In this document: one piece after another, positions 13,701 to 27,754 of the stretch | Layout: the number at the start of each line of letters is the position of its first letter | Position numbering within the stretch: position 1 is the first letter of the stretch | Origin: Tyto alba | Taxonomy: Eukaryota > Chordata > Aves > Strigiformes > Tytonidae | Assembly: GCF_018691265.1 (NCBI RefSeq) | Contig: NW_024881272.1 | Span: 22,123,323 to 22,187,322, forward strand | Direction of reading: 5' to 3' | Length of the DNA stretch: 64,000 nucleotides | The notes under the pieces: model-generated | What the model was told of the DNA's origin: nothing | Database searches by the model: none | What the model saw: only the letters and a program-made list of their open reading frames with translations | Program-made: the position numbers and the translations under genes

Positions 13701-16700
13701 CCAACTTTCAAAAATTACAAAGTCTTTTTATTGCTCTGCCTGGATCCTTGATAGTATTTCTGTTAAGTTGGCACATTCAACAAACCAAATTGGAAAAATG
13801 GACTTTTTTTTTTCAGTTCTTTTTTCTTTACATTTTGGCAACCTCTCTGTTCTAATAAAAACCACACCTTTTTATGCACATTTCTCTCTTAAAGGCTAGT
13901 ACAGATTACTCTGTATGGCAGTTGTTCAATTTATCCAGCCCTGTTATTAAATTTGTATGTGGTTTACATTCACACAATTTGGCAGATCGTCCTTTTTCCA
14001 GACCATATTTTTCTAATAGTCCTTTGTGCTTTTGATGCTTCATATCTTTCTAATCTTTCTCCTATTTTACTCTCCCTTTGTCAATGGTTTGGGTTCCAGC
14101 CTCTGGCTGCAGCATGTTCACAAATCTGTTTCTCAGAAGATATCCTGATGTACTCTTGGGCTTTTGCCCACATAGACTGCTCACATGGTTCTATAACAAG
14201 ATCTGGGTATGAAACTTTGTCCAAAAAAAGACAAAGAAAATACAAATTTTAATGGTATTTCTACTTGAAATTGAAATTGCCCCAAGATCTTGTAAGGGAG
14301 ACAATCACAAATTCTACCAACATGCTGGGGGGTATTTGCCAGGGATATGACCAACCTGCCTCCAGACCTTCTGTTCCACAATTATGATTAGGGGACTGAA
14401 TCTAATTTTTCCACTTTGATTAAGTGCACATCTTAAGTCATTAGGCCTTCTAGGTAGATTGAACTATTCTGGTTTTTACAAGTAATGAAATTATTTATTT
14501 CATCAGCTTGACTGTGCACCTTGCAATGAAGTGACTAGCTGGTCTCTCGCTGAAGAAGTGCATAACTCCCTGTATAAATAGAGTATCTTCAGCTATCAAA
14601 CTGAATCAAATTATCTTCAAAAAAGTTTTGATGTTGACAAATGAGACTTTTTAGCTTAAAAAAAGAATGTATCAGACCAGATTTATCAAAAGAATAAATC
14701 TAGCTTACCTATACCGTCTCAACCATTATAATTTCATGAAAGGGTATACTGCAGCACTTAAGCATGTTTGAGATACCTTTCTAAATAGTCATTGCCACCT
14801 AAGAATATCGGGAATTTCACTCACAGTACACAGTAGTTATCTGCATGCATTTTAAATATTCTGCTGCCTTCATGTTTATAATCTATAACTCATTCGGTTT
14901 TCCTATTTCTAGCAATGTATCAATAATTTGGCAGTAAATTTCATGTTTTGCCTGCATAGAGTAAAAGTGGGTTTGCCTCTGATTCACTCTGATTGCCTCT
15001 GTGAGATTGTTAGTAGGCTATTTATTCCATCACTGCCTCAGCTGCATGATGTGTAGAATAATGATAGTATATAGCAAGATTTACTATGGAAAAGGACTTT
15101 GAGACTTAATAGAGAAAACATTTTAGAGGGCAAACTGTATAGGGTAAGAATTTATATAACCCAGCATGCAAAGTATTTGATTGGTACTGCATTCATTCAA
15201 TGAGAGCTGGATGGGAACGCATTCCTCACCACACCAAAAAATGCTTTTTAGAAGTTGAGTTGAAAAAATCCTGTTCTTCTACTGCCACGAGGCAGTGCCT
15301 GAGAGCAGGCAGCACCAGAAAAGACTGACTGTCAGGAAGCAGACAGGGAGTACCTCAGCCTTTCCCGCACCCTCCATTGGCAGGCTCTCCCTGCCCTCCC
15401 TTGGGACCAAGTGCAAGACGTGCAAGCACAGCTGGCTGGTGCTGGTGAACAGCAAGCAGGACACAAGCCTCCTCTCTACCCGTCCCACACCTCAGTTGCC
15501 TGCCCAGCCGGCTTTCGGTCCCCAGATGCAATAGACTCACGGCATGAACGGTGATTTGGCTGCAGGCTCCTTTGTCCCACGTCATGCTCCAAGTAGGAAG
15601 CCTAGGCAGAAGCCCCACATGGATGCAGAAGCCCAACAATCGCCCCAGTTTTGCTACATTAACATTTTCACTCAAAAACATCAAGGAGAATCAAATACAT
15701 TAAACGTTTTTATCTGAAGCTGTCCCTCCTTGCCACTCATCTAAGACCGTTGCAAGAGATCCTGCTTGATTTGACCAAAACACAGGAGTCACTGAAAAAC
15801 TTCTGAGGGCTGCTGTACATATACCCCACCTGCACGACAGCACCTTTCCTCAGGCGCTCCAGACAAGGCCTTATAATGCTACCTCATGCTTTCCAGGCCA
15901 TGTGAGAGCTGAAACCATGTCATTTGGGAGTTTTCTTATGAAAAAAGAAAAAAGCACTCCAAAAGATCTCTATTGTGCAGATCAACCTAGTACAAAGACT
16001 CAAGATTTATTTTTTTTCCCTCCAGGAAAACAGATGTCATTGGCTTTTCAGTTTCATCAGCCTTCTTTAAAATAGATTCAGGCAAAAAGGTAAAAAAGTT
16101 TTACCCTTGGGAGCAGGAACTCTTAAAGAAATCAGTAAATCACAGAGAAACTAGAAGCAGGACTGATCTCTAGGACAGGCAAGTAAGAGCAAATCAGGAC
16201 ACTGTGGAAGACACATGCCTCTTGCACTGAGGCTAAAACTCAGAGGAAACATTCATACAGCAGCATACCTTATTTTAGCCATTTTTGTACTTTGTCATAC
16301 AGGCTTGTTGAAAAAAAAGGAAGACCTACCTTTTTTTAATTTATTTACTTCTAATAATGTTGTTTTACTCCTTTGCTCTGTCTGGAAGCAAGACAGATAT
16401 TCCATTGTGGAGGGGAAAAAAAAAAAAAAAAAAGACAATAAAAAAAAATAAAGTGTTGCGATACCAGATAGAGGTTAAAATAAATGAGGCCGAGCGATGT
16501 CAGTGGACATACTAGCCAAGTGATAACTGCATATCAGCTCTAATGAGCTGAGATTTTTTCCTGCAGGGTATGAGTTACTCTGAGTCAAAGGAATATTTTT
16601 AAGTGACAAATAAAATGCCACAGAGGAATTAATTGTTGCATTGTTAACTACTGATTACTCATACATATCACAATATGTGGCTGAGTGATGTCATCTTTTA

Positions 16701-19700
16701 AACTCCCACCCCACATGAACATAATGAGGAGGTAATTACAAGAAGCTGGCTGGAAGGGATCTGAGGGAAGAGACACGAAGCTGAAACTGCTGAAAAGATT
16801 GTTTTAATCTTGACAGAGAAGGAAGTGTCATTTCACATTTTCCAGAAGAAACTATCTTACCTGTATCTCCATGAACTCTGACAAAGCACAGTTCATTTCT
16901 TTGTTCCCATATGTTTGTAAGCAAGTATAACTTTTTTTTTTTTTTTTTCCTTGTAAATCATACTGACTAAGAGTTGATCATACAGAGACTAGGGGAAAAA
17001 TCACTCAGGGTGAAGGCAGATCAGAGTCATGCAGCTCGCTTTGTCTGACATGTTCTGTGAGACACTGGTAAAATGTTTAAAATCCTCCTTTTCTGAGGCA
17101 CTTGGAAAAAAATCTATTGTTAATCTCCAGTTTTCAGTTCCCTAGTTATTTTGCATTATGCTTTTGTCTATACATAGCTAGTCTTGTCTTAGATGATATA
17201 CTTCTCAGGACAGACACTTAAGAGTAGATTTATGTACTTCCTCAGATGGTGGAAACCTGATATGAAAATCCAGATTTACTACACTACAAACAATAAAGAA
17301 GAATTCTTTTGCCAGATAAAGTAAATACGTTCCTGTTTCATAAATTGAAGTGTTTAAACAGAATATTTTTTTTTTCTGCTTACTTAACCCTGTCATCAAT
17401 ATCACCCCCTTATAAATAATTCATAATGATGGACTATAGGAAATACACTTCTCAAATTCATAAAATCTGCATTGTCTGCCCACTTAAATGTATCACAGGA
17501 CCTGTTTTCTATCTGCACAGTGACAGTATCAGGTATAAATAGTTTCAGGGGTTTTTTTTAATGCTTTTGAGACAGTTGCCATGGAATCTAAAGTACTTTC
17601 TGTGATGATTTTTGAAGGTAATGTTTTGAGAACTATTCATGACAAATGAGGATCTCTTGCAACAATTCAACACTACAGTCTAGTTTAATTTATTGGCAAT
17701 TTTTTCTACATGAGAAGATTTAAGAAGATAATGATTTCAGAAGATGCATAAAGAAAGAGCATGAAATCCTAATTAATTATAATAAACAAATTTCTGTTAC
17801 CCACCTCTGTTTCTATGTAAACTAGCAAACACCAGTTTGGTAAACAGGAAAGCCAAGGGATCTTGGATGTGAGATCATGGGAGATGGGAGTGGCACTGGG
17901 AAGAAAGAAGATTGCAATCCTGCTATCAAGTTCACAGTCCAAATGGTTCAAAGTTATTAATTATTTTATTTATTCGCTTATTCAAGTGTTCTCAGTAATA
18001 GAAGATCAAATTCTTTCTGCAATAAAACAATTCAATAAGCGGAATTTAGTGCCAAGAGTAAAATGACTGAATTACGCATGTAACACTACCTGATTCATAC
18101 TAATCCTAGATGGCTTTTTTGCTAACTGTTAAGCCTTTTTACTTACTCTGGATATGGGAATGAAGATTTAATAAAACTTCCCAAACTCCTACTTGCCTTA
18201 GAGCTGAAGTAGATGGTATAACAGGACAGTAATTATTATTTTTTTAATCAGCCAACTTCCATGCTCCAATATCGAGATTACTTTTGCAGTTACATTTGTT
18301 ATGGTAGGAATATTAATAGATATTAGGCAGTGTATCATTTGCATACAAGGAATAACATATGTCAAAATAATGTGATAAGACCATTCTTTCAGACTCATTG
18401 GCAGGAACAGTGAGGCTCCAAATACAAGGTATGGCTGTAAAGAATAGAAAAACAATCTGTAGTGCAAAGTCTAACAAAAACTAAGCTGGGTGGAATAAGA
18501 GACCACCTTATTGTTCAGTGCTGTTTGGCAAGCTTAGAGGCACAAAGGAGAAGAATGAAAGCTGTAAGCGAACGAAACTGTCAAAGGCATGATTATGACA
18601 TGGACCAAAGATGAACAAAATAAAGCCTGTTGGAGAAAGCAGTTTGGAAACAATGAGACAAACAACTACCCCTCTGCCCTCAGCCATTGAAATAAACCAG
18701 GAATTTACACACTTTGCTCAGGCCATCAACATTTCTTTTCAAAATAATGCAGCAAAGCTGTAAATACACATTCAGGCCCTTCTGTGAACATTAACCACCT
18801 TCTTACTAAAACCAGCACTGACTACAGGCTTGTTCATCACACTTATAAAGCTATATTTTTATGCAATGAAAATTGTCATCATTAAGAAATACTGCAAAGA
18901 GGTCAGGCTGATTATCACACATTCCACCTGCAAGTAATAAAACAGCATGCTTGCAACTCCACTCTCACATTTCCAAATGCAATATAAATAAGACATAATA
19001 ATGATTTGCAACAAATCTTGAAAAACATTCTCTTCCCTATAAATACTATTGAGACAGGCTATTTTCTTGCATATGTATTAATGCATTTAATTGAAAACCC
19101 AAGGCAGCTGTTACACTGCTATTCATTTTATTATAGCCATAAAAATAATGGATGTTCAACACAGACCTGAATACAGATTACAGCCAAAGCTATTTAATAA
19201 TTCCTTTTCCCCTGATCATTCAAGAGACTAATAAAAAATTTGAAAGGCTAGAAATACAGGAGGAGAGCATATTGTAGTGAGTTTAGCAGGTAAAAATCTC
19301 AGACATTTTTGTAGAAATCTAGACAATGGAGAAAATAGTATCCTGAGCAACAGTTTGCAGCATAACCAGCAGACACTATGTTGTCTGCACACTTTCTTCA
19401 TTCAACCATAGCTAGAAGCTAAGCAGAACTTAGCTCTTACCCCTCATATGTCCTGGGCAATTCAGTGCCTATACCTGAATATTGCTGAAGACCAGAACTT
19501 CTCTCAGCTGTTCCTAGGAGCAGAACAGAAACTTGGCAGACGACTCCTCCTCCATACTCAGAAGTTGTAGTGCTGGCTTTAAGCATAGGTGTATGACAGC
19601 AAAATGACTGTAGTGCAGCAAATACATACAAAAATCAGGATCCAGCTGCTAACACTGAAGGAAAAGTCAGTAGGACCAGTAGCTGTTAATGGAAATGATT

Positions 19701-20019
19701 CATCCCTAGCCTCAGCAAACTCAAGACTCCAGAAACATCTTCTTCTCTTTCCTGACACTGCTCCCCTTCTTTTGGCACACAGTAGGAAAGCCTTGGTTTA
19801 GCCATCTCTCTCCACACCCTTGGAGTGGCAAAATCCAAATAATCTACACCCTGCTGAGAGAACTCAAGTGGACTTTGGCATTGTACTTCAGTCAAAAGGC
19901 GAGTTCCTTCACTCATCTTAAAAGACTTTCTATAATCCTACCTGCCTTTTCCAAATCTGTCCACATTTAAATGAGCCCGTGAAAGTTTAAAACACCTGGT
20001 AATTCAACACTGCCAAAAC
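10781..20019. other. AT-rich intergenic DNA, no supported gene
   Basis: No recognisable protein family is seen on either strand. GC-richer patches lie near 11.24-11.68 kb and 15.27-15.66 kb, with overlapping open frames of about 70-130 codons on both strands, as expected from low stop-codon density rather than coding. A two-copy 14-base tandem repeat lies at 11695-11722, an A18 run at 16416-16433, and conserved-noncoding-like text at 16.48-16.92 and 18.59-19.15 kb (see findings). Confidence 0.55.
11695..11722 (+). repeat. Two-copy 14-base tandem repeat
   Basis: The 14-mer GGGAAAGTTCAGAG occurs twice head to tail without mismatch. Confidence 0.85.
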
Positions 20020-20830
20020 AATTCTTGGGACTGGAAGGAACCTACTGGAGGTATCATAACTTGTTTGCCAGTATTCCAGCAACTATATCATATAATCTCT
20101 CTTCAATAAGGGTTAAAGCTCTGTCCTAAAACCAGCCTGGATTCTGTTCCCATACTCTTCCATTGCATTGTTTCACTTGTGGTTAGAAATCCTCCTCAGT
20201 GTTTCCAGACTGAAGGTGGTTCATGGCCATATAATATGCACCTGCGGTTTTGGCTATGCAGTTGGTTAGCTTGAACTCTTCTCTCAAAGATTTTTGCCAT
20301 CCTAACACACTCTTTTGTTGTTTTTACTGTGCCAAAGAATGCAGGCTCTTCAGTTTGCTCCTTAACGATTCTCATGATAACCTTACTCAGCCTTTTTTTT
20401 TTTTTTTAATTCTGTCCACTGTTTAAACAAATGGGGGAAGCCTGTACTGAGTACATTGTTGCAGATAAAAATCTCACCATTAACCTGGATAACAACACTA
20501 CCTCCCAGCTTCTCTGGGATTTCCTCCCTGTGATGCACACCACAGTCATTTTTTTACCTCAGATGCAGCCCTCTGGTGGCTTATAGTCATTCTATGGATG
20601 ACTAAGTGCAGCAAGGTATTTTTCATCCATCATTTCAAATGAAGAACTTCCTTCAGTTACTAGTCCCTGAAGTTATGACCTTTCATTTTAAACAATTAAA
20701 ATTCTATTAGTCAAGCTTTAAAGGCCATCTTCTTGGATAATATTCCACTATTCTTTCTAGTCCTGTCATCTTTCCCAGTTTATGTCATCAGCAATCTCAT
20801 TAACCTAAGCCTATTCTTTGTACCAAGGTT
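20020..20830 (-). mobile_element. Ancient CR1/L3-like LINE fragment
   Basis: The low-coordinate end reads 'gggactggaaggaacctac', the reverse complement of the conserved CR1 3'-end block. The following sequence keeps the order of CR1 phrases: a 'gttagaaatcctcctcagtg' block, then near the far end 'tgtcatcagcaatctcatta', resembling the CR1 segment that reads 'tcatctgcaaactt'. The element lies on the minus strand, is 5' truncated and heavily diverged. The outer limit is uncertain and may include unrelated sequence. Confidence 0.45.
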
Positions 20831-20831
20831 A

Positions 20832-20876
20832 TTTGGTTTGGTTTGGTTTTGTTTGTTTGGTTGTTTTTTTTTCTTT
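20832..20876 (+). repeat. (GGTTT)/(GTTT) simple repeat with T tract
   Basis: Tandem GGTTT and GTTT units grade into a T-rich run. This is a low-complexity tract with no coding content. Confidence 0.8.
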
Positions 20877-22329
20877 TAAAAAGAGAAATCAGTCCCGAGA
20901 TCAATTCTTGAGAAAGTCTTCTGGTAAACTCTCTAGCTCAATAGTTTGATAATTAGCACAACTCAAGAGAACTGTTGTTTGCCTTCCAAGCAATGTTTTA
21001 GCTGTCTTGGACCTTATGGACCAAACCACAAAACTGAGATAAGTTTCATGAATCTTTTCCTTAGTGGCAATTGACTCCAAGCTAAGAACCTCACCAAGAA
21101 AGTTGTACATTCAATAGATAGTACACAGTTCACTGTATTTGAACAGATAAGTAACATTAAAGTTGTATTCAGTTATCTGTGATATTGAAAGTTGTTACCT
21201 TATTCTTTACCAAATGAGAAAGGATTTCTACTGATATCATGTTTATCTAGAGTTTCACCTCAATTCACAATGATTCTGGCCCTGGAAAGAGCCAGATTTC
21301 AGGTATTCTTACGAACAGAGTTGAAATTTACACCATTCTGTTGAATAGTTTCTGTACCTCATAATTAAAAATTTAGCTTACCTAGAGATGCTTCTGAAAA
21401 GGCTTACTGGTTTCAAAACTTAAGATCAGCAATTAAAATTATGTGTAAAAATACCCATTGGAAACAAAATCTGCATTGTGAAAATAAGGATGTTTGGAAA
21501 GGATATGTGAAGGGTTTTGATAGAGATTTCAATATTATGAATGCCTGAAGAATATAACTTGCAATGGATTTACAATGCTTTCTTTCCCATTTCAAGCCAG
21601 AGGAAGTACAATTTGGTGCCTTTACTGGAAGAGTTGTCAAGTGAAAGGATTAGGCAAATCATTGTTAGATCATCTGTGTTACAAGCACAACTTGTAACCA
21701 TAATTCTGTCATTAAAAGCTTTTTCCAATAAACTAAAAGTTTTCCTCCCTGGCTGTTCACTATTCTGTAAACTTATTTCCTTATTAAAAGGACAAAGAAG
21801 AATATTTGGGAATACTTAATGAAAAAATCTTTTTAGTAAGCAGAAACTTGCATTCTTCGATGTTGCGAAGTATTGTGGTGCAATATGTTTCTCCAATTAG
21901 AGCTCATCTGAAATTCAAACATCTTATTTATTTTGCGTAGTTAATTAATACAGTTCATGCTCCAAAAAGAAACATTAATAATAAAATATTTAGCTATTCA
22001 TCCCAAAAGAGGACAGGAAAAAAACAAGTCAATATAAAGCATAATTAGTAAGCAAAAATTTGAATACTATAGTGAATCTTGTTTTCCTTCTCTCCACCTC
22101 TATGAAAAGTTCAGACATTCAGTGGCTAGAGAAACACAACAAAAAAGCTCTGGGACCATTGTTTGTAACCTTTAGGTTCAGACAAACCTGTCTCACTCCA
22201 AAGAGAAAAAAATTACAGTTAATTTCCAAGATAAACCATCCAGGCTTACAAAGCTCCTTAGGCATTACTTTATATGCTACATTCATAAGCCTACCTTCGT
22301 AGTAAACATTAACAGATTAGGATAGCTGG

Positions 22330-22620
22330 CAAGCAGTTGAGGAACCACAGAAGTAGGTCTGCTGAGCAAAACTGCTGGGGCTGAGAACCCGACATCCACA
22401 CGAGTCCTGTGTCAGGGCTTTACTTTGAACTCCCTCTCTCTGACCCACAGACTCAAGCCCCCTTAGGAGTTGGAAAGGTTTGAAACTAAAGTATCCAGCA
22501 AGTGCTCTCCCATCTTTACTCCTTTATTTATACCCAACCAGTCTGGTGGGTATGTTAGGAAACTGGGGGGAAGGACGATAGGACCACTTCCTCATGTGCA
22601 CCAACAAATGATTATCCTCA
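22330..22620 (-). mobile_element. Possible solo LTR of an endogenous retrovirus
   Basis: On the minus strand a TATAAATAAA block (22523-22532) combines a TATA-like and a poly(A)-like signal. It is followed downstream by a GC-richer segment with a TGACACAGGACTCGTG-type stretch, then CAACTGCTTGCCA near 22.33 kb, which could be a CA-terminated LTR end. Base composition differs from the flanking AT-rich DNA. No internal retroviral genes, matching partner LTR or clear target-site duplication were found, so this is a suggestion only. Confidence 0.25.
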
Positions 22621-23096
22621 TAACTTCCATGGCACAGCACTTCATCCTGCACGAACAAGCTGTTTCCTTTTCTGATCCACTACCCTGTCTGCCCTGCTGT
22701 GAGCTCCTGTGCTTTGCACATGGCTTTATGTATCAATTTCCTGACACCACACACAGAAAATACAACTTGGATAGCAAGATTAAAGGGAGTGAGACGAAGA
22801 CTTGGTCAGTCATGTTCTTCCATCTGAGCTCTTGGAAAACTCCTACCTTACGCCACAAACTGGGGTTACCTGTTGAGACTTTGAGTATCAATTACTCTTT
22901 TTTCCACACTGATGATTTCCTAATAATTGACAAGGCATTCTTCCTACATAGTGATTGTTCTGGCATGATTTTCAGACAAAAGATTTTATCAGATATCATC
23001 TTCCCTGTTTCTCTTCAGCATCCTACGTACAGGTCACTGCAGAAGTACTGCAGTAATGACTCTAAAAAGTGGAACTCACAGATATCCTTTAATTAG

Positions 23097-26000
23097 AAGG
23101 AAAAAGGAGACATTTATTTCTCCTTGATCTTTCAATATTATATAGTAAAATTAAGTTCATGACAACTTGAAAATCTACACTAATTCTCAGGGAACTGGGA
23201 GAAACCCACAGACTAATGATTCAGCTACAAAACCAACAGCTACATTTTTCTGATGTAAAATGATGTAAAATGAGCTCTGATGTAGCAATAGAGATTTAGG
23301 TAAGGACTGCCATTATTTAAAGAAACTGAAAAAGGTGTTCACAACCTCTCTGTTTACAAGCAAAAAGAGTTGAGAGATAGGGCAGCCTAAATACTTCAGG
23401 AGGTTGCTTCTGTTCAATCTACAGACCTCGTGTTGTTCTATTTAAAGCTAGTTTCAATTTAAAAAAGAGATATTTTCTTTGCATTTATGCTGTCTCAATC
23501 TTTTTCCTCTTTTTAGTTGTCATTCCCTGAATCTCACACATTGAATATACCTTTTCTGAGGGCAAATTCTGTACTACAGGCTGCATATATTTTAAAAACT
23601 ATTTACAAGTATCTTCCAGAAATGTTGAGAACTTCCAAGACTGTAAAGTTGCTCATATTTTCATAGCCTAAATCACAGATCTTTCAAAGTGTAACAACAT
23701 CTAAAGGCAAAATAGCTTACAAACATAGAGAGTCAGAGAACTGGGAAAAAAAAAAAAAAAAACAATACTGAACATAAATTTCAGATTAAGCTCTTATTGC
23801 TAGAGTTGAGTTCTGAAGTTCATGGCAAACATGCATTTGATTTCAAAAGGGCAAACAGTCAACACCCTGACTTCTAATTGTTCTGAAATACCTCCTAGCA
23901 GAAAGAAAACTAAGAGTAATGTATCATTTTACTACAATATTCAGACTTTGGAACAGAAATTCTCAGAGCTGTTTTAATGAAAAACAATATGTAATTTGAA
24001 AAGTAGCAGAAGTTCACATTAAAAAGCAGGAAAAAATTATGTGCTTTTTTATCATCACAGATGGCACTTTATAACCTTATATCTTGTCTGATCACTTTTT
24101 CTTAATAAAATATTATAAATGAGCTTAACTTAAATATTTCACTCTCAAATACAAAGAACAAGATTTTCAAAGCTTTATATTACCTTTATAAAAAAAAAAA
24201 AAAAGGAAATAGACAAATTGTGAAGAAAAACATATACAGAAATAAGAATATATGCATTATTCAAATCAAGGTGCCAATCTAAATGGCAAACAAGATTTTC
24301 CCAGATACACTGATTATATTAATAGCTATTTGAATAACTGTATTATGAATAGGGTTGCATAAAATCAGATTTAACTGAAGCAACATCTGACATACTAAAG
24401 GCGTCACAAAGGATGTATGTGTAATTTGCAAAATTAGTTCCATTAAAAGTGTGAAATAGTCATTGCTCATCATATTTTTAAGATTATGAACTCAGAACTT
24501 TATGAATACCAGATTTCATTTAAACCCCGTGTTGCATCTAAAGACTGTTGCCTACAAAGAAAAATAGTCAGGCATTTTCTGCACTCTTCAATATAGCAGT
24601 AAGTCTGAAGTAAAGACAGAAACAATTGCATACATCTGCCTGCAAATTGTGCACCAAATTATAAGAGTAAAGAATCAGTTACTTTTAGAATAGCATTCAG
24701 GCTGAATTACTACCTTGTCTCATTCCACCTCCAACTTCGAGAGGACTGTTCACCAACATTCACCTCCACCTGCAACACACACTAACAAGATGTTTATAAT
24801 CCTACTCTGATCAGCACTTATGTTAACTAGAACTAGTACTTCAAATGCATTTGGGAGATTCTGGTAGTGACATTTAATGACATTTTCACCCTACAAAGCA
24901 TGTAAAGGCTTTAGTGTTGTTATTGACTACATTTTAAAGGGATCTGCAGGCTGTATTTCATTAGCAAAACAACATTAATTTAGTACACTAACCCCACTAC
25001 ACAAGTATTTATCATACTTTATAAGATAGTATGATTTTCACATGACAATTTATTCATGCATAGCTGGAAAATGCAAATAATCTACTAAATTGGGTAGTGG
25101 TACCATTATGTCTTATGTGCTGGAAATAGTCTATGTGTAAATGAGAACTCAGAAAAATTATTAAGAGATATCAACGTACTTTATTGCAGTAAATTCTAGT
25201 AAAATTGCATCACTGTTTAAATCTTAGTTCTGAAATAAATTCCACAAAGATAGGGCACTATGACGAGAGACATCTTTGTGAAGAATTAGAGCTTCAGAGA
25301 TTATTTTTATCTCAATATTTTATCAGTGTAATGAGACAAATTATCCTCTGAGGATAAATTGATTAAACATTAATTTCTCAAAATAAAGCGAACAGCCAAA
25401 ACACGAGGGCTTATCTGCTACAGGTAAAACTTCATATATTATTTTATAATATGACCCTTCCATAGTACTTTTGTTTGATTGCTTAAGAAGGAATTCTTAA
25501 CTTTCATTGATTTTATAATCAGTGACATGTTGGTTACTAACATCAGTGTACATAAACTTTTACGCAAAATTTGACATTTGAGCTTTACATAAAGCAATCT
25601 AAACCAACAGGGAATTCTTGACATTTCATTTGTCCTTATCACCTAAAAGAAGTTTAAGGAATAAATTATATGGCCCACAATACTTTAACTCTTCATTACC
25701 AAGAGTACGTTAGTTAAAATAGCCCTGTGCAAGACAGCGAGTATGCTCAACTGCAACAGAAGACTGTGGGCTCAGAGTTGCAATTATTAAATACAGATAA
25801 ATGCTCTCTGCCGTAAAATTACACTCCCTTTTCAAAATAATACAACCTCATGACCCCAAGTTGAGCAACAGGATGTATAAAATTTAACCACCTCCTTAAA
25901 AAGCTTCTTTAATTTTATTTTCAAGTTTTACTAAAGTTTCAATTGTCTTATAAAATTATGTATTTTTACTTTTCATAACCCGAGAATAGCCTAAAGTTTT

Positions 26001-26514
26001 GTATCTATATGTATTTCTACATATAGAAATTAATAATGAACACACCTGTTTGAAGATACATACAGATTTCATCCCACACTGGTGATATGAGGCACTAGAA
26101 CAATTAAGAGAAATTTTGACACTTCTGAAATACAATAAAATGCATGACCTCCATACTGCTCTGTACTACTCATTCCATAAAAATGAATATCAGTATTATG
26201 TGAAAGCTTGTCCTTAAATCAGAGATACAAGAGTAAAATGTTCACAACAGCACTTACAAAACTGGAGATTATCCCCACTGAAAGATCACTGAACAGTATT
26301 TATAAAGCTTCATGTAATATTTCACAACTAGTAAAAAAATCCACTTATTGGAACACGTGCAAAAGACTGAAGTCAAGTTCAGGAGCCTTCCTAAATAACA
26401 CAGTAAAGAGAATGAGGACCTGTTCTCTCAATGATACTTCGAAGTGTCATGGTTTTAGACCAAAAAAAAAAAAAAACCCATTGACATAGAACATGTAAAA
26501 TTATTGGCATAGTC
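23097..26514. other. AT-rich intergenic DNA, nothing recognised
   Basis: Very AT-rich DNA with A/T homopolymers (for example about 23.74-23.76 and 24.19-24.20 kb). No exon, RNA gene or repeat family could be recognised on either strand. Confidence 0.6.
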
Positions 26515-26520
26515 TTTATT
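26515..26520 (-). terminator. Alternative distal poly(A) signal for GIPC2 (AATAAA)
   Basis: Canonical AATAAA on the minus strand (TTTATT on plus), about 1.5 kb downstream of the GIPC2 stop. It is the first canonical hexamer I found past the stop codon. AATAAA is frequent by chance in DNA this AT-rich. Confidence 0.3.
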
Positions 26521-27748
26521 TTAAATAGATCTCTCCAGCACAGTGAAAGACATTTCCCTCAGAAGAAAAGTAACTAGGTAGTGATTTAGAAAAAAAATAT
26601 TGTAATGCCTATTATTTTATATGCTTATGCAAATACAAAAATACTAAAAAGCTAGAACACCTTTCCAGGTCAGGCCCCACATTCTTGTCCAATTTAATTT
26701 TCAAGGACACTCATGATGTGTTATTTGGCTATAATAATCACCTGAAAGTAGCTTTTTCTAAACAAATAAGCAAATCTCTGTCTTGATTAAAACAAAGCAC
26801 AGTAAAAACTGATAACGAATCTAGTTGCGAGTAAAAACAGAACTTACTGCATTGCTCTTCACTAAGTACAGAGTCAACAGAAGAATAAATGCAGACATAG
26901 CAGATATGTTAAAAGACAGTTCATTTTTAATAATCTGATAATTATTAGTAAGATGTTATCAGTTAAAGTAGATGTTTATGTACAATATAATTGGAAATCC
27001 TAACATCTAGAATTAATTTAATGTATTTTTCAGGGATTAGGCATGCATTTTCATCCAAACCACGATTGTTTGTGACTTCACAATAATATTTTCCAGGTTT
27101 GAACAGCAACATCTCTCCTATGTTGCCATGTTAAAAAAAAGCAGACGAGGGGAACACTGTGGGATCTCAGCAAATCATTTAGTATATGCAAAGATCAAAT
27201 AAGCACTCAGTCATACACTATAGTCTCCAGTGCCAGATCACAGATATTATTCAAATATATGAATAGTAATCAAAATTAACATTTGTTTCTTCCTATGCAG
27301 CTCCTGCTGCAATAATATGGCATCTGAAGAAAGCAGCAGCTTCCTGGTTTAAGCATTTCTACTATATTTACTCATCTCAGTAATACCCAGACAGAACGTG
27401 TTATGACTCAAATGAAGAAAAGACTTTTTCATTCAAAGATCTTATTTCTCATGTTTCAGAGGATTTTTTTTTTTCCTGAACTCAGGTTCTTCAAAAACAG
27501 GGTAGCTTCTTCCCAGCTCTGTCTACAGAAAATACTACATCCAGGCCAAACTGTAAACAGCTCTTTTTGTACGAGAATACATAAGGACAACAGAAGACCA
27601 AGGGACTGCAGCGTGTAGAGCTAGGTAGTTTTTCAACAAGTTTCTAAATCTTTGTAAAGAAGAGATAGAGTAATCCAAACTGTTGCATATGTCTAACACT
27701 CTTCAGAATATTGATATCAAAGTGTATGTACAATAAAAAATACCTAAT

Positions 27749-27754
27749 TTTAAT
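27749..27754 (-). terminator. Possible proximal poly(A) signal for GIPC2 (ATTAAA)
   Basis: ATTAAA, the common variant hexamer, on the minus strand (TTTAAT on plus), about 260 bases downstream of the GIPC2 stop codon. Use of this or the distal AATAAA cannot be decided from sequence alone. Confidence 0.3.

Noticed and set aside
22470..23096. 208-codon open frame on the plus strand, the longest uninterrupted frame outside GC-rich islands except GIPC2 exon 1's upstream-open frame
   Set aside because: No recognisable domain. It begins within a possible LTR, has a composition like the surroundings, and no splice context or regulatory elements support it. Treated as chance.
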